Origin: Pseudooceanicola marinus
Lineage (GTDB): Bacteria; Pseudomonadota; Alphaproteobacteria; Rhodobacterales; Rhodobacteraceae
Direction of reading: 5' to 3'
DNA length: 64,000 nt
Assembly: GCF_020177265.1 (NCBI RefSeq)
Contig: NZ_JAIVMC010000016.1
Location: 1-64,000, forward strand
How positions within the stretch are numbered: the first letter of the stretch is position 1; each line of letters opens with the position of its first letter. A model generated the notes under the pieces. That model worked only from the letters and a program-made list of their open reading frames with translations, was not told where the DNA came from and made no database searches. Both the position numbers and the translations under genes were made by a program. Shown here in pieces: positions 35,080 to 43,285 of this stretch.

Positions 35080-35169
35080 TGCGCCCCCGGGTGCGCCAAA
35101 GGCGCCCCACCCCATGACGTCCCGGCCCGCCGCAGGGCCGGGACCCACAGCAGACAGAAAGCCGATCCC

Positions 35170-36669
35170 ATGACCCTGACCCATGCCGAATGGACCGCGA
35201 AGGCCAAGGCCCTGACCTTCCGCAACCAGGCCTATATCGACGGCAAATTCGTCGATGCGATCTCGGGCGCGAGCTTCGACACGATCAACCCCGCCACGGG
35301 CGAGGTGCTGACGCAGGTCGCCGCCTGTGACGCCGCCGATGTGGATGCCGCCGTTACGGCTGCGCGCCGCGCCTTCGAAGGCGGCGCCTGGTCGCAGATG
35401 GACCCGACCGCGCGCAAGGGCGTGCTGCTGAAACTGGCCGATCTGATCCGCGAAAACCTGGAGGAATTCGCCCTGCTCGACACGCTCGACATGGGCAAGC
35501 CGATCACCGAGACCTCGACCGTGGACGTGCCGGGCAGCGCCCATTTCTTCCAGTGGTACGCCGAGGCGATCGACAAGCTTTATGACGAGGTCGCCCCGAC
35601 CGCGCCGGGTGACTTGGCGCTGGTGCGCCGCGTGCCCTTGGGCGTCGTGGGTGCCGTGGTGCCGTGGAACTTCCCCCTCGACATGGCAACGTGGAAATCC
35701 GCCGCCGCCCTGGCCGCGGGCAACTCCGTCGTGCTGAAACCGGCCGAACAATCGCCGCTGTCGGCGCTGTTCCTGGCGGAACTGGCCACAGAGGCCGGCA
35801 TCCCGGCGGGTGTCTTCAACGTCGTGCCGGGCTTCGGCGCCACCGCCGGCAAGGCCCTGGGCCTGCACATGGACGTGGATTGCCTGGCCTTCACCGGCTC
35901 GACCGCCACGGGCAAGATGTTCATGGAATACTCGGGCCAGTCGAACCTGAAACAGGTCTGGCCCGAGACGGGCGGCAAATCCCCCAACATCGTCTTCGCT
36001 GACTGCGAGGATCTGGAAGCCGCCGCCGACATGGCCGCCTTCGGCATCTTCTTCAACCAGGGCGAGGTCTGTTCCGCCAACTCGCGCCTCTATGTCGAAC
36101 GGTCGATCCATGACCAGTTCGTCGAGCTGCTGAAGGCCCGCGCCGAGGCCCGCGTGCCGGGCGACCCGCTGGACCCCGCCACGATGATCGGTGCCATCGT
36201 GGACGAAAAGCAGACCCAGGGCATCATGGCCCGTGTCGAGGCCGGCAAGGCCAATGCGCGCCTCGTCACCGGGGGCGCACGCGTCACCGTGGACGGCAAG
36301 GGCTGCTTCGTGCCGCCGACGATCTTTGCCGACGTGGCCCAGGACGATGCGCTGGTGCAGGAGGAAATCTTCGGCCCCGTGCTGACCGTGATCCCCTTCG
36401 ACACCGAGGCAGAGGCCATCGCCATGGCCAACGACAGCATCTATGGCCTGGCGGCCTCGGTCTGGACCGACAACCTTTCCCGCGCCATCCGCGTCTCGGA
36501 CAAGCTGATGGTCGGCACCGTGTCGGTGAACACCGTCGATGCCCTGTCGGCGCAGACGCCCTTCGGCGGAATGAAGCAGTCGGGCTTCGGCCGGGACCTG
36601 TCGCTGCATTCGCTGGAGAAATACACGGCGTTGAAAACCACCTGGATCAAGTACAAGCTGCAGGCCTGA
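35170..36669 (+). CDS. NAD(P)-dependent aldehyde dehydrogenase, PuuC-like
   Basis: A 499-residue ALDH-superfamily enzyme oxidising an aldehyde to its acid. The NAD-binding segment includes VVPWNFPLDMATWKSAAALA; the general-base glutamate lies in PETGGKSPNIVFADCEDL (about residue 265), and the catalytic cysteine is in FFNQGEVCSANSRLYVE (about 300). The C-terminal TPFGGMKQSGFGRD block is conserved. The FNQGEVC and SRLYVE context is typical of gamma-glutamyl-gamma-aminobutyraldehyde and omega-aminoaldehyde dehydrogenases. Together with the class III aminotransferase at 38536 and the polyamine-type importer, diamine or polyamine breakdown is the best inference. Confidence 0.9.
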   Translation: MTLTHAEWTAKAKALTFRNQAYIDGKFVDAISGASFDTINPATGEVLTQVAACDAADVDAAVTAARRAFEGGAWSQMDPTARKGVLLKLADLIRENLEEFALLDTLDMGKPITETSTVDVPGSAHFFQWYAEAIDKLYDEVAPTAPGDLALVRRVPLGVVGAVVPWNFPLDMATWKSAAALAAGNSVVLKPAEQSPLSALFLAELATEAGIPAGVFNVVPGFGATAGKALGLHMDVDCLAFTGSTATGKMFMEYSGQSNLKQVWPETGGKSPNIVFADCEDLEAAADMAAFGIFFNQGEVCSANSRLYVERSIHDQFVELLKARAEARVPGDPLDPATMIGAIVDEKQTQGIMARVEAGKANARLVTGGARVTVDGKGCFVPPTIFADVAQDDALVQEEIFGPVLTVIPFDTEAEAIAMANDSIYGLAASVWTDNLSRAIRVSDKLMVGTVSVNTVDALSAQTPFGGMKQSGFGRDLSLHSLEKYTALKTTWIKYKLQA

Positions 36670-36691
36670 TCCCGTGGAGAAGAGGCCCAAC

Positions 36692-37684
36692 ATGATCCGG
36701 TACACCCTGCGGCAGCTCGAATATTTCGTCGCCGTGGGGGACGCGGGCAGCATCATGCTGGCCGCCGGCAAGGTGAACGTCTCTTCTCCCTCCATTTCCG
36801 CCGCGATCTCGCAGCTGGAAACGGAATTCGGCATGCCCCTGTTCGTGCGCCAGCATGCGCAGGGGCTGTCGCTGACACAGGCGGGCCGGACGCTGATGGA
36901 ACAGGCCAAGGTGGTGCTGCGCGAGGCCGACCGGCTGGTGGACCTGGCCGGCGACATCTCGGGCACCGTGCGCGGCCCGATCTCCGTCGGCGGCATGCTG
37001 ACCTTTGCCCAGGTGGTGCTGCCGCCCCTGCGCAAGGACTTCGTCGAGGCCTTCCCCGAGGCGCGCTTCACCCAGGTGGAGCTGGACGCCAACGAGCTGG
37101 TCAGCGCCCTGCGCCGGGCGGAGATCGACGTGGCCCTGGGCTATGACCTTGTGCTGCCACCGGACATGAAGTTCGTGCCGCTGATCGACCTGCCGCCCTT
37201 CGTCCTGATCCCCGCCGGTCACCCGCTGGCGGACCGCGAGGAGATCGCGGTGGAGGAGCTGCGCACCGAACCCATGGTGCTGCTGGATCTGCCGCAAAGC
37301 TCCGACTACTTCCTGTCCTTCTTCCATGAGAAGGGCATCAAGCCGGTAATCACCGAACGGTCGCGCGACATTGCCGTGGTGCGCAGCCTGGTGGCCAACG
37401 GTTTCGGCTATTCCATTGCCAATATGCGGCCCCTGAACGGCGTGTCGCCGGACGGCAAGCCGCTGCGGTTCATCCCGCTGGCGGGGGACCTGCGGCCGAT
37501 GAAGATGGGCCTGATGATGACCCACCAGGCCGAGACCACCAACGTGGTGCGCAGCTTTGTCGAATTTGCCCAGAAATGGTTCCACGACGGGTTCATGCCG
37601 GGCCAGCTGGCGCGGGAGGTCAGTGGCCCGATGGCGAGCCCAGCATCGGCAGAAGAAGAGAGAAAAGCTGCGCCTGGGAGCTGA
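36692..37684 (+). CDS. LysR-family transcriptional regulator
   Basis: A 330-residue LTTR starting at the ATG at 36692, preceded by GGAGAAGAGG (the GTG at 36674 is an alternative). The N-terminal HTH is TLRQLEYFVAVGDAGSIMLA, with recognition-helix residues SSPSISAAISQLETEFG; the C-terminal substrate-binding domain runs from about 95 to 300. It is the last gene of the forward operon and is 22 bp from the ALDH stop, so it is probably co-transcribed. Its last 65 bp overlap, tail to tail, the LuxR gene on the opposite strand, and the final 20 residues look like a non-conserved read-through tail. It may control the operon through the region upstream of 26675. Confidence 0.9.
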   Translation: MIRYTLRQLEYFVAVGDAGSIMLAAGKVNVSSPSISAAISQLETEFGMPLFVRQHAQGLSLTQAGRTLMEQAKVVLREADRLVDLAGDISGTVRGPISVGGMLTFAQVVLPPLRKDFVEAFPEARFTQVELDANELVSALRRAEIDVALGYDLVLPPDMKFVPLIDLPPFVLIPAGHPLADREEIAVEELRTEPMVLLDLPQSSDYFLSFFHEKGIKPVITERSRDIAVVRSLVANGFGYSIANMRPLNGVSPDGKPLRFIPLAGDLRPMKMGLMMTHQAETTNVVRSFVEFAQKWFHDGFMPGQLAREVSGPMASPASAEEERKAAPGS

Positions 37685-38423
37685 TCTCGAGACGCGCGTA
37701 AAGCTGCTTGCGGAAGACCTTCACCGTTTCCGGGCTGAGGTCGAGGTGCAGCGCGATGGAGGCCGTGGAATGGCCCTTGAGCACGAGGAAGGCGACCTGC
37801 GCCTGGCGCGGGGTCAGGGCGATGCCCAGGTGCGCCGCGACATTGGCGCGCAGGCTGTCAGCGACACTGGCCGACGTCTGGTTTTCCGCACCCGTGGGAG
37901 CCAGCCCGGCCCAGTGTCGGCGGATCAGCGACAGGCAGACCGGCGCCAGCGCCTCCGCCTGGGCGATGTCCCGTGCGCTGAACCGGCGCCCGGAGGAGGC
38001 ATCGCGGCCCAGGCAGATCGTCACCGTCACCGCGGCCGCGGGCCGTGCCACGAAGGCCAGTTCGTCCGTCAGGGTCGTGCCCTGGTAGTAGGTCAGGAAA
38101 TACTCGCCTCGGCTGAAATGGTCCGGCGCCACGTCGCCCAGCCGGTACAGCCCGTCCGCCGCGCCGTCGACATGCAGCTGGTGGAACGGGTCCAGCAGGT
38201 AGGCCCCCTTCAGGTAGGCCGAGCCAAGGCGGGCATGCACCCGGGCATCGGCGGCATCGAGGTGCAGCACCCGGGGCCGGTCGCGGCCCGGGTAGGCCAG
38301 CATGGTGATGTTGTCGAAGGGCACGGCGGCGCGCAGCCAGGCGGCCAGCGCGGGTTCGAATCCGGGTGTGCCCAGCCGGTCGATGGCCGCCGCCAGGCGG
38401 TGTTGCGGGCTATCTTCGGTCAT
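37620..38423 (-). CDS. LuxR-family transcriptional regulator
   Basis: A 267-residue regulator with a C-terminal LuxR HTH (LTPRQAQVAFLVLKGHSTAS, then HLDLSPETVKVFRKQLYARL, and the end AQLFSLLLPMLG). The N-terminal ~180 residues are a sensor domain without a receiver aspartate or an obvious autoinducer domain. It resembles the LuxR protein at 52849 along its whole length (shared LDPFHQLH/LGPYYNMH, DGLY.L..IAPD.F..SEYF..YY and AQLFSLLLR.LG-like blocks), so the two are paralogues. It is divergent from the aminotransferase; the space between holds a perfect palindrome repeated imperfectly 51 bp further on, the probable operator. Confidence 0.88.
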   Translation of the reverse strand: MTEDSPQHRLAAAIDRLGTPGFEPALAAWLRAAVPFDNITMLAYPGRDRPRVLHLDAADARVHARLGSAYLKGAYLLDPFHQLHVDGAADGLYRLGDVAPDHFSRGEYFLTYYQGTTLTDELAFVARPAAAVTVTICLGRDASSGRRFSARDIAQAEALAPVCLSLIRRHWAGLAPTGAENQTSASVADSLRANVAAHLGIALTPRQAQVAFLVLKGHSTASIALHLDLSPETVKVFRKQLYARLEISSQAQLFSLLLPMLGSPSGH

Positions 38424-38435
38424 GGATCCCTCCTT

Positions 38436-38451
38436 GGGGGTATATACCCCC
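38436..38451. promoter_or_regulatory. Perfect palindrome, probable LuxR-regulator operator
   Basis: GGGGGTATATACCCCC is a perfect 16-bp palindrome 12 bp upstream of the luxR start and 85 bp upstream of the aminotransferase. An imperfect copy lies at 38487. Its position between divergent genes supports a regulatory role. Confidence 0.6.
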
Positions 38452-38486
38452 TAAACGGCGAAACGTAGAAGTGGAAACTGAATTGC

Positions 38487-38502
38487 GGGGGTATGTCCCT
38501 CC
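38487..38502. promoter_or_regulatory. Imperfect second copy of the palindrome
   Basis: GGGGGTATGTCCCTCC shares the first half (GGGGGTAT) and part of the second half with the site at 38436, with start-to-start spacing of 51 bp, close to five helical turns. Confidence 0.45.
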
Positions 38503-38535
38503 GCGCCAGATGTCCCGCCGACCGGAGAGACCGAC

Positions 38536-39897
38536 ATGACCCTGATGCCCGACACCCGCCAGATCCTCGACCAGGATGCCCACCTGATCCAATCCTTCGC
38601 CGACCTCGACGCGCTGAAGGCGCAGGGCGCGCGCACGGTGATTTCCAGGGCGAAGGGCGCCCATGTCTGGGACAGCGACGGCAACAAGCTGATCGACGGC
38701 ATCGGCGGTCTGTGGTGCGTCAACATCGGCCACGGCCGGGACGAGATGATCGAGGCGATCGCCGGACAGCTGCGTGAGCTGGACTATTATTCCACCTTCT
38801 ACAACTTCACCCACCCCAAGGCCGCCGCCCTGGCCGAGAAGATCGCGCAGCTGGCGCCGGGGCATCTGAACAAGGTGTTCTTCTCGAACTCGGGCTCGGT
38901 CGCCAATGACAGCGCGATCCGGATGCTGCACCACTACAACATCCGCAAGGGCCGCCCCGAGAAACGCCAGGTGCTGTCGCGGATCGGCGCCTACCACGGG
39001 TCCACCTACCTGGCGATGGCGATGACCCAGCCCAGCAACTCGGTCGGCTGGACCTCCGCCGCCGACGGGTTGGTGCACCACCTGCGCAGCCCCCACTTCT
39101 GGCGCGAGGCCGGCGAGATGAGCGAGGCCGAGTTCCTCGACGCGCTGATCCTCGACCTGGAAACCTCGATCGACCGGATCGGCGCGGACAACATCTGTGC
39201 CTTCATTGCCGAACCCATCCAGGGCGCCGGCGGCGTCATCACCGCGCCGCAGGGCTATCACCGCCGCGCCTGGGAGGTCTGCCAGGCCAATGCCATCAAG
39301 TATGTCGCCGACGAGGTGGTCACCGCCTTCGGCCGCCTGGGCCATATGTTCGCGTCAAGGGACGTCTTCGGCATGACGCCCGACATCATCACCACGGCCA
39401 AGGGCCTGACCTCGGGCTACCAGCCGCTGGCGGCCACCATCGTCTCGGACGAGATCCACGACGTGATTTCCGCCCCCGACGGCTATTTCCTTCACGGGCT
39501 GACCTATTCCGGCCACCCGGCCGCCGCCGCCGCCGCCCTGACCAATATCGAGATCATGGAGCGCGAGCAGATCCCCGAGCGCGTCCGCACCACCGGCGCC
39601 TATTTCGAGAAACGCCTGCGCGAGCTTGCGGACATCGCGCTTGTCGGGGAGGTGCGCGGGAGCCATTTCATGATGGGGATCGAGTTCGTGAAGGACCGCG
39701 CCAGCAAGGAAAGCCACCCGGATGCGGCCCAGGTCGGCACCAAGGTCGCCCGCGCCTGCCAGAAACGGGGGCTGATCGCCCGGCCGCTTGGCAACGTGCT
39801 GATCCTCTCGCCCACGCTGATCATGGACGAACCCATGATCGACGAGATTGCCGGTATCCTGCGCGATGCCATAACCGAGGTTGCCGCGGGTCTCTGA
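38536..39897 (+). CDS. Class III (omega) aminotransferase
   Basis: A 453-residue PLP enzyme moving an amino group, usually from a terminal amine, to pyruvate or 2-oxoglutarate. The conserved aspartate that contacts the PLP nitrogen is in ADEVVTAFGRLG, and the Schiff-base lysine is in TTAKGLTSGYQPL (about residue 288). The N-terminal WDSDGNKLIDGIGGLWCVNIG and SNSGSVANDSAIRM blocks match the SpuC/putrescine-, taurine- or beta-alanine-pyruvate group. It is divergent from the LuxR gene and 39 bp upstream of an ArgE-like gene. With the amine importer and aldehyde dehydrogenase it completes a plausible diamine route: transamination, then aldehyde oxidation. Which amine is used is not readable. Confidence 0.9.
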   Translation: MTLMPDTRQILDQDAHLIQSFADLDALKAQGARTVISRAKGAHVWDSDGNKLIDGIGGLWCVNIGHGRDEMIEAIAGQLRELDYYSTFYNFTHPKAAALAEKIAQLAPGHLNKVFFSNSGSVANDSAIRMLHHYNIRKGRPEKRQVLSRIGAYHGSTYLAMAMTQPSNSVGWTSAADGLVHHLRSPHFWREAGEMSEAEFLDALILDLETSIDRIGADNICAFIAEPIQGAGGVITAPQGYHRRAWEVCQANAIKYVADEVVTAFGRLGHMFASRDVFGMTPDIITTAKGLTSGYQPLAATIVSDEIHDVISAPDGYFLHGLTYSGHPAAAAAALTNIEIMEREQIPERVRTTGAYFEKRLRELADIALVGEVRGSHFMMGIEFVKDRASKESHPDAAQVGTKVARACQKRGLIARPLGNVLILSPTLIMDEPMIDEIAGILRDAITEVAAGL

Positions 39898-39936
39898 CCC
39901 CGGCCGCCGCACCACAGAAAGACCCACGACAAGATC

Positions 39937-41076
39937 ATGGACAGCCTCAGCCTTCTGGACACGCTCATCGCCTTCGACACGACCGCTCGGACATCGAACC
40001 TCGACCTGATTGATTTCGTCGAGACCTACCTGACCGAGCGCGGCTTCCGCGTGACGCGGGTGATGGCACCCGAAGGCGACCGCGCGGGGCTGTATGCCGC
40101 CATTGGCCCGGAAGGTGCAGGGGGCGTGATGCTGTCGGCGCATACGGATGTGGTGCCGGTCGCGGGGCAGGAGTGGACCCGCCCGCCCTTCCAGCTGACC
40201 CGCGAGGGCGACCGGCTTTACGGGCGGGGCACCACGGACATGAAGGGCTATCTCGCCGCTATGCTGGCCGTCGCCGACAAGGCGGCGGGCGCCGATCTGG
40301 CCGAACCGCTGAAGCTGGCGATCTCCTATGACGAGGAGATCGGCTGTGTCGGCATCCAGGCGATGATTGACCAGCTGGAGCCCGCCATCGGCCTGCCGCG
40401 CCTCTGTTTCGTGGGCGAACCCAGCGAGATGCAGGTGACCGTGGGCCACAAGGGCAAGGCGGCGTTCCGCGCCATCGCGCACGGCCAGTCGGGCCATTCC
40501 GCGCTGGCGCCGCAGTTCACCAACGCCCTGCACCTGGCCATGGATTTCGTCGGCGAGCTGAAGGCCCTTCAGGATCACTACGCGCGCGACGGCGCCCGGG
40601 ATGAGGCCTATGGCGTGCCCTATTCCACGATCCACGTGGGCACCCTGTCGGGGGGCACCGCGCTGAACATCGTGCCGGACCGGGCCGAGCTGGCGTTCGA
40701 GTTCCGCCACCTGGCCGCCGACGACCCCGACACGATCCGCGCCCAGATCCACGGCGCCGCCGAGCGGGTCAGCGCCGCCTACGAGGGCGAGGCCCGGATC
40801 GAGGTGGAAGAGGTCAACGCCTACCCCGGTCTCGACCAGGCCGAGGAGGCGGAGGTGACCACCTTTGCCAAGGCCATGGCGCAGACCAACAGCGTGACCA
40901 AGGTGGCGTTTGGCACCGAGGCCGGGTTCTTCGAGGCGCTTGGCATTCCCACCGTGGTCTGCGGGCCGGGGTCGATGGACGGCCAGGGCCACAAGCCCGA
41001 TGAATATATCGAACTGGACCAGCTGCGCGCCTGCGACGCCATGCTGGACCGGGTGCTGGACAGCCTGCGCGCCTGA
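39937..41076 (+). CDS. M20-family deacylase, acetylornithine deacetylase (ArgE)-like
   Basis: A 379-residue zinc aminoacylase of the M20A family. Metal/active-site blocks are LSAHTDVVPV (His), GRGTTDMKGYLAAML (bridging Asp), SYDEEIGCVG (Glu-Glu pair) and FVGEPSEMQ; the C-terminal histidine is in MDGQGHKPDEYIEL. The dimerisation domain contains GHKGKAAFRAIAHGQSGHSA. ArgE removes acetyl from N2-acetylornithine, but catabolic clusters with RidA and DUF1028 often carry ArgE paralogues acting on other N-acyl amino acids or amides. It follows the aminotransferase and ends at a strong terminator. I therefore read it as catabolic rather than as the arginine biosynthetic enzyme. Confidence 0.87.
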   Translation: MDSLSLLDTLIAFDTTARTSNLDLIDFVETYLTERGFRVTRVMAPEGDRAGLYAAIGPEGAGGVMLSAHTDVVPVAGQEWTRPPFQLTREGDRLYGRGTTDMKGYLAAMLAVADKAAGADLAEPLKLAISYDEEIGCVGIQAMIDQLEPAIGLPRLCFVGEPSEMQVTVGHKGKAAFRAIAHGQSGHSALAPQFTNALHLAMDFVGELKALQDHYARDGARDEAYGVPYSTIHVGTLSGGTALNIVPDRAELAFEFRHLAADDPDTIRAQIHGAAERVSAAYEGEARIEVEEVNAYPGLDQAEEAEVTTFAKAMAQTNSVTKVAFGTEAGFFEALGIPTVVCGPGSMDGQGHKPDEYIELDQLRACDAMLDRVLDSLRA

Positions 41077-41099
41077 TCGCCCCACCTCCGAAAACACCA

Positions 41100-41132
41100 A
41101 ACCCCCGGCGGCCCTGCGGCGCCGGGGGTTTT
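41100..41132 (+). terminator. Terminator of the aminotransferase-argE unit
   Basis: AACCCCCGGCG (41100-41110) pairs with CGCCGGGGGTT (41120-41130), an 11-bp stem with a 9-nt loop, ending in TTTT. The A-rich 5' flank may also let it act on the opposite strand. Confidence 0.88.
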
Positions 41133-41165
41133 GCGTGCCCCCTGCCCGGCGCCCGTCCTGCGGAC

Positions 41166-41192
41166 AAAAAAATGCCTCCCCGAAGGGAGGCA
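41166..41192 (-). terminator. Terminator of the sugar ABC operon
   Basis: TGCCTCCC (41173-41180) and GGGAGGCA (41185-41192) form an 8-bp stem with a 4-nt loop. The preceding A tract (41166-41172) reads as a U tract on the minus strand. A second inverted repeat CGCGGCAGGC / GCCTGCCGCG (41210-41243) lies between it and the ATPase gene. Confidence 0.88.
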
Positions 41193-41299
41193 GTCAGGGG
41201 AGGTATTCTCGCGGCAGGCTGGGATGGATGTCGGCCTGCCGCGCCGGTTCGCGACCTGGGGGGAGATGGAATCCGGGGCGCGAACGGGATCTCTTTGGC

Positions 41300-42385
41300 T
41301 CAGAGCCGCTGTTCGGTCTCCTGCGAGAACAGCGAAGCGGTGCCGGGGTAGTAGTAGAGCGGCACGGTCGAGCCGGAGGGGTAGTGCACCGCGCCCGGCA
41401 CGCTGAAGGAACAGCGCTTGCCGGCGATCTCGCACCAGATGATCGAGTTGGGGCCCAGCTCCTCGCACATGTCGATTTTCGCCTCCAGGCGGTTGGCGCC
41501 CGCCGGCAGATCGCCCTCCAGCACGAACAGCTGTTCCGGACGCAGGCCCAGCAGGACCTTGCCGCCCGCGCCGTCGCTCAGGGGATAGCCGGCCATGGCA
41601 TGCGCCGAGCCGTCCGACAGGGTCAGCGCCTCGCCCGACAGGGTGCCGTCCAGAAGGTTCATCGAGGGCGAGCCAACGAAGTTCGCCACGAAGAGGTTGG
41701 CGGGAGTGTTGTAGACCTCGGACGGGGTGCCGACCTGCTGAATGTGACCGGCCTTCATCACCACGATGCGGTCGGCCAGGGTCATCGCCTCGATCTGGTC
41801 GTGGGTCACGTAGACCATGGTGCGCTGCAGATCCTCATGCAGGCGCTTGATCTCGATCCGCAGCTCCATCCGCAGCTTGGCGTCGAGGTTCGACAGCGGT
41901 TCATCGAACAGGAAGATATCGACGTCACGCACCAGAGCGCGGCCGATGGCGACCCGCTGGCGCTGACCGCCCGACAGGTCCGACGGGCGCCGTTTCATCA
42001 GCGGTTCCAGCTGCAGGATGCGGGCGGCGTCGGCGACCTTGCGGGCGATCTCCGCCTTGGGGGTGCCGGCGACCTTCAGCCCGAAGCTGAGGTTCTGTTC
42101 CACGGTCATCCGGGGGTAAAGAGCGTAGCTTTGGAACACCATGCCGATGCCGCGGTCCTTGGGTTCGGCCCAGGTGACGTTGTTGTCGCGGATCCAGATC
42201 TGGCCGTCATGCAGGTCGGTCAGCCCGGCGATCGCCGACAGCAGCGTGGACTTGCCGCAGCCCGAGGGGCCAAGCAGCACGATGAACTCGCCCGGCTCCA
42301 CCGAAAGGTTCAGCTCGGGCACCACGACGTTCTGGCCATAGGCGATCGAGGCGTTCTTGATGTCGAGAATGGGGGAAGAAGACAT
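41300..42385 (-). CDS. Sugar ABC transporter ATPase, UgpC/MsmK (MalK)-like
   Basis: ATPase for the CUT1 sugar importer encoded upstream on the minus strand. Walker A GPSGCGKSTLLSAIAGL, signature LSGGQRQRVAIGRALV, Walker B IFLFDEPLSNLD and H-loop MVYVTHDQIEAMTLADR are intact, and a MalK-type C-terminal regulatory domain extends to residue 361. The start at 42385 is preferred because AAAGG lies 6 nt upstream; the ATG at 42391 would touch the ribosome site. The permease stop overlaps this region, so translation is coupled. A terminator follows. Confidence 0.93.
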   Translation of the reverse strand: MSSSPILDIKNASIAYGQNVVVPELNLSVEPGEFIVLLGPSGCGKSTLLSAIAGLTDLHDGQIWIRDNNVTWAEPKDRGIGMVFQSYALYPRMTVEQNLSFGLKVAGTPKAEIARKVADAARILQLEPLMKRRPSDLSGGQRQRVAIGRALVRDVDIFLFDEPLSNLDAKLRMELRIEIKRLHEDLQRTMVYVTHDQIEAMTLADRIVVMKAGHIQQVGTPSEVYNTPANLFVANFVGSPSMNLLDGTLSGEALTLSDGSAHAMAGYPLSDGAGGKVLLGLRPEQLFVLEGDLPAGANRLEAKIDMCEELGPNSIIWCEIAGKRCSFSVPGAVHYPSGSTVPLYYYPGTASLFSQETEQRL

Positions 42386-42387
42386 GA

Positions 42388-43284
42388 TCATCCTTTCACG
42401 GCGCCGGCGGTAATGCCGCGCACGAACCAGCGGCCGGAGACGAAGTAGGCCAGCAGGGGCACGGCTGCGGTCAGCAGCGTGGCGGCCATGTTGACGTTGT
42501 ACTGGACCTCACCGAAGGTCACGTTGACGATGTTGTTGAGCTGCACCATCATCGGCTGGTTGTCCCGCCCGGCAAAGACCATGCCCAGCAGGAAGTCGTT
42601 CCAGATGGCGTTGAATTGCAGCAGACCGGCGACGACCAGCATCGGGATCGCCATGGGCAGCATCAGCGAGAAGAAGATGCGGATGAAGCCCGCGCCATCG
42701 ATCCGCGCCGCCTGGAACAGGTCATGGGGCACCGCCGCGTAGTAGTTGCGGAACAGCAGCACCGTCAGCGGCAGCGAGAACAGCACGTGCACCAGGATCA
42801 CCGCGGACAGCGTGCCGTAGAGGTCGAAGAAGGCGATGATGCGCACCGTCGGATAGACGAAGACCTGCAGCGGGATGAACCCGGCCAGCACGATGATCCC
42901 GAACAGCACGTTGGCGCCTTTCGGTTTCCAGAAGGACAGGATGTAGCCCACGAAGGCCCCGATCAGCACCGAGATCACGGTGGCCGGGACGGTGATCTTC
43001 ACCGAATTCCAGAAGCCCTGGGAGATGCCCGAACAGGTCTCCAGCCCGCAATCGGTGGACCAGGCGGCGCGCCAGGCGTCGATGTGCAGGGTCTGCGGCA
43101 GCAGGAAGATCTGACCGTCGCGGATCTCGTCCATTTCCTTGAACGAGGTCACGACCATCACGTAGAGCGGCAGCACGAAGAAGGCGGCCGTCAGGATCAG
43201 GAAGAGGTAGAGGCCGACACGGCCCAGTTCGATGCCGCCGGGTTTGCGGCCCGTCGCCTCGGGGTTGAAGGTCGCGGTGGCCAT
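42388..43284 (-). CDS. Sugar ABC transporter permease, MalG/UgpE-like
   Basis: A 298-residue inner-membrane permease. Helices begin at VGLYLFLILTAAFFVLPLYV, and the MalG-type EAA loop is AARIDGAGFIRIFFSLMLPM. The N-terminus is slightly extended and includes a loop with a possible disulfide (CGLETCSG). It starts one base after the upstream permease stop. It partners the permease at 43286 and the ATPase at 41300. Confidence 0.92.
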   Translation of the reverse strand: MATATFNPEATGRKPGGIELGRVGLYLFLILTAAFFVLPLYVMVVTSFKEMDEIRDGQIFLLPQTLHIDAWRAAWSTDCGLETCSGISQGFWNSVKITVPATVISVLIGAFVGYILSFWKPKGANVLFGIIVLAGFIPLQVFVYPTVRIIAFFDLYGTLSAVILVHVLFSLPLTVLLFRNYYAAVPHDLFQAARIDGAGFIRIFFSLMLPMAIPMLVVAGLLQFNAIWNDFLLGMVFAGRDNQPMMVQLNNIVNVTFGEVQYNVNMAATLLTAAVPLLAYFVSGRWFVRGITAGAVKG

Positions 43285-43285
43285 G

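Noticed and set aside
34387-37092. 901-codon open frame on the minus strand
   Set aside because: Antisense to DUF1028, aldehyde dehydrogenase and lysR; all three sense genes are well supported.
39937-41076. Biosynthetic argE
   Set aside because: The enzyme family fits, but the context (aminotransferase, RidA and DUF1028 nearby, amine importer) and plasmid location point to a catabolic paralogue, so the symbol was withheld.
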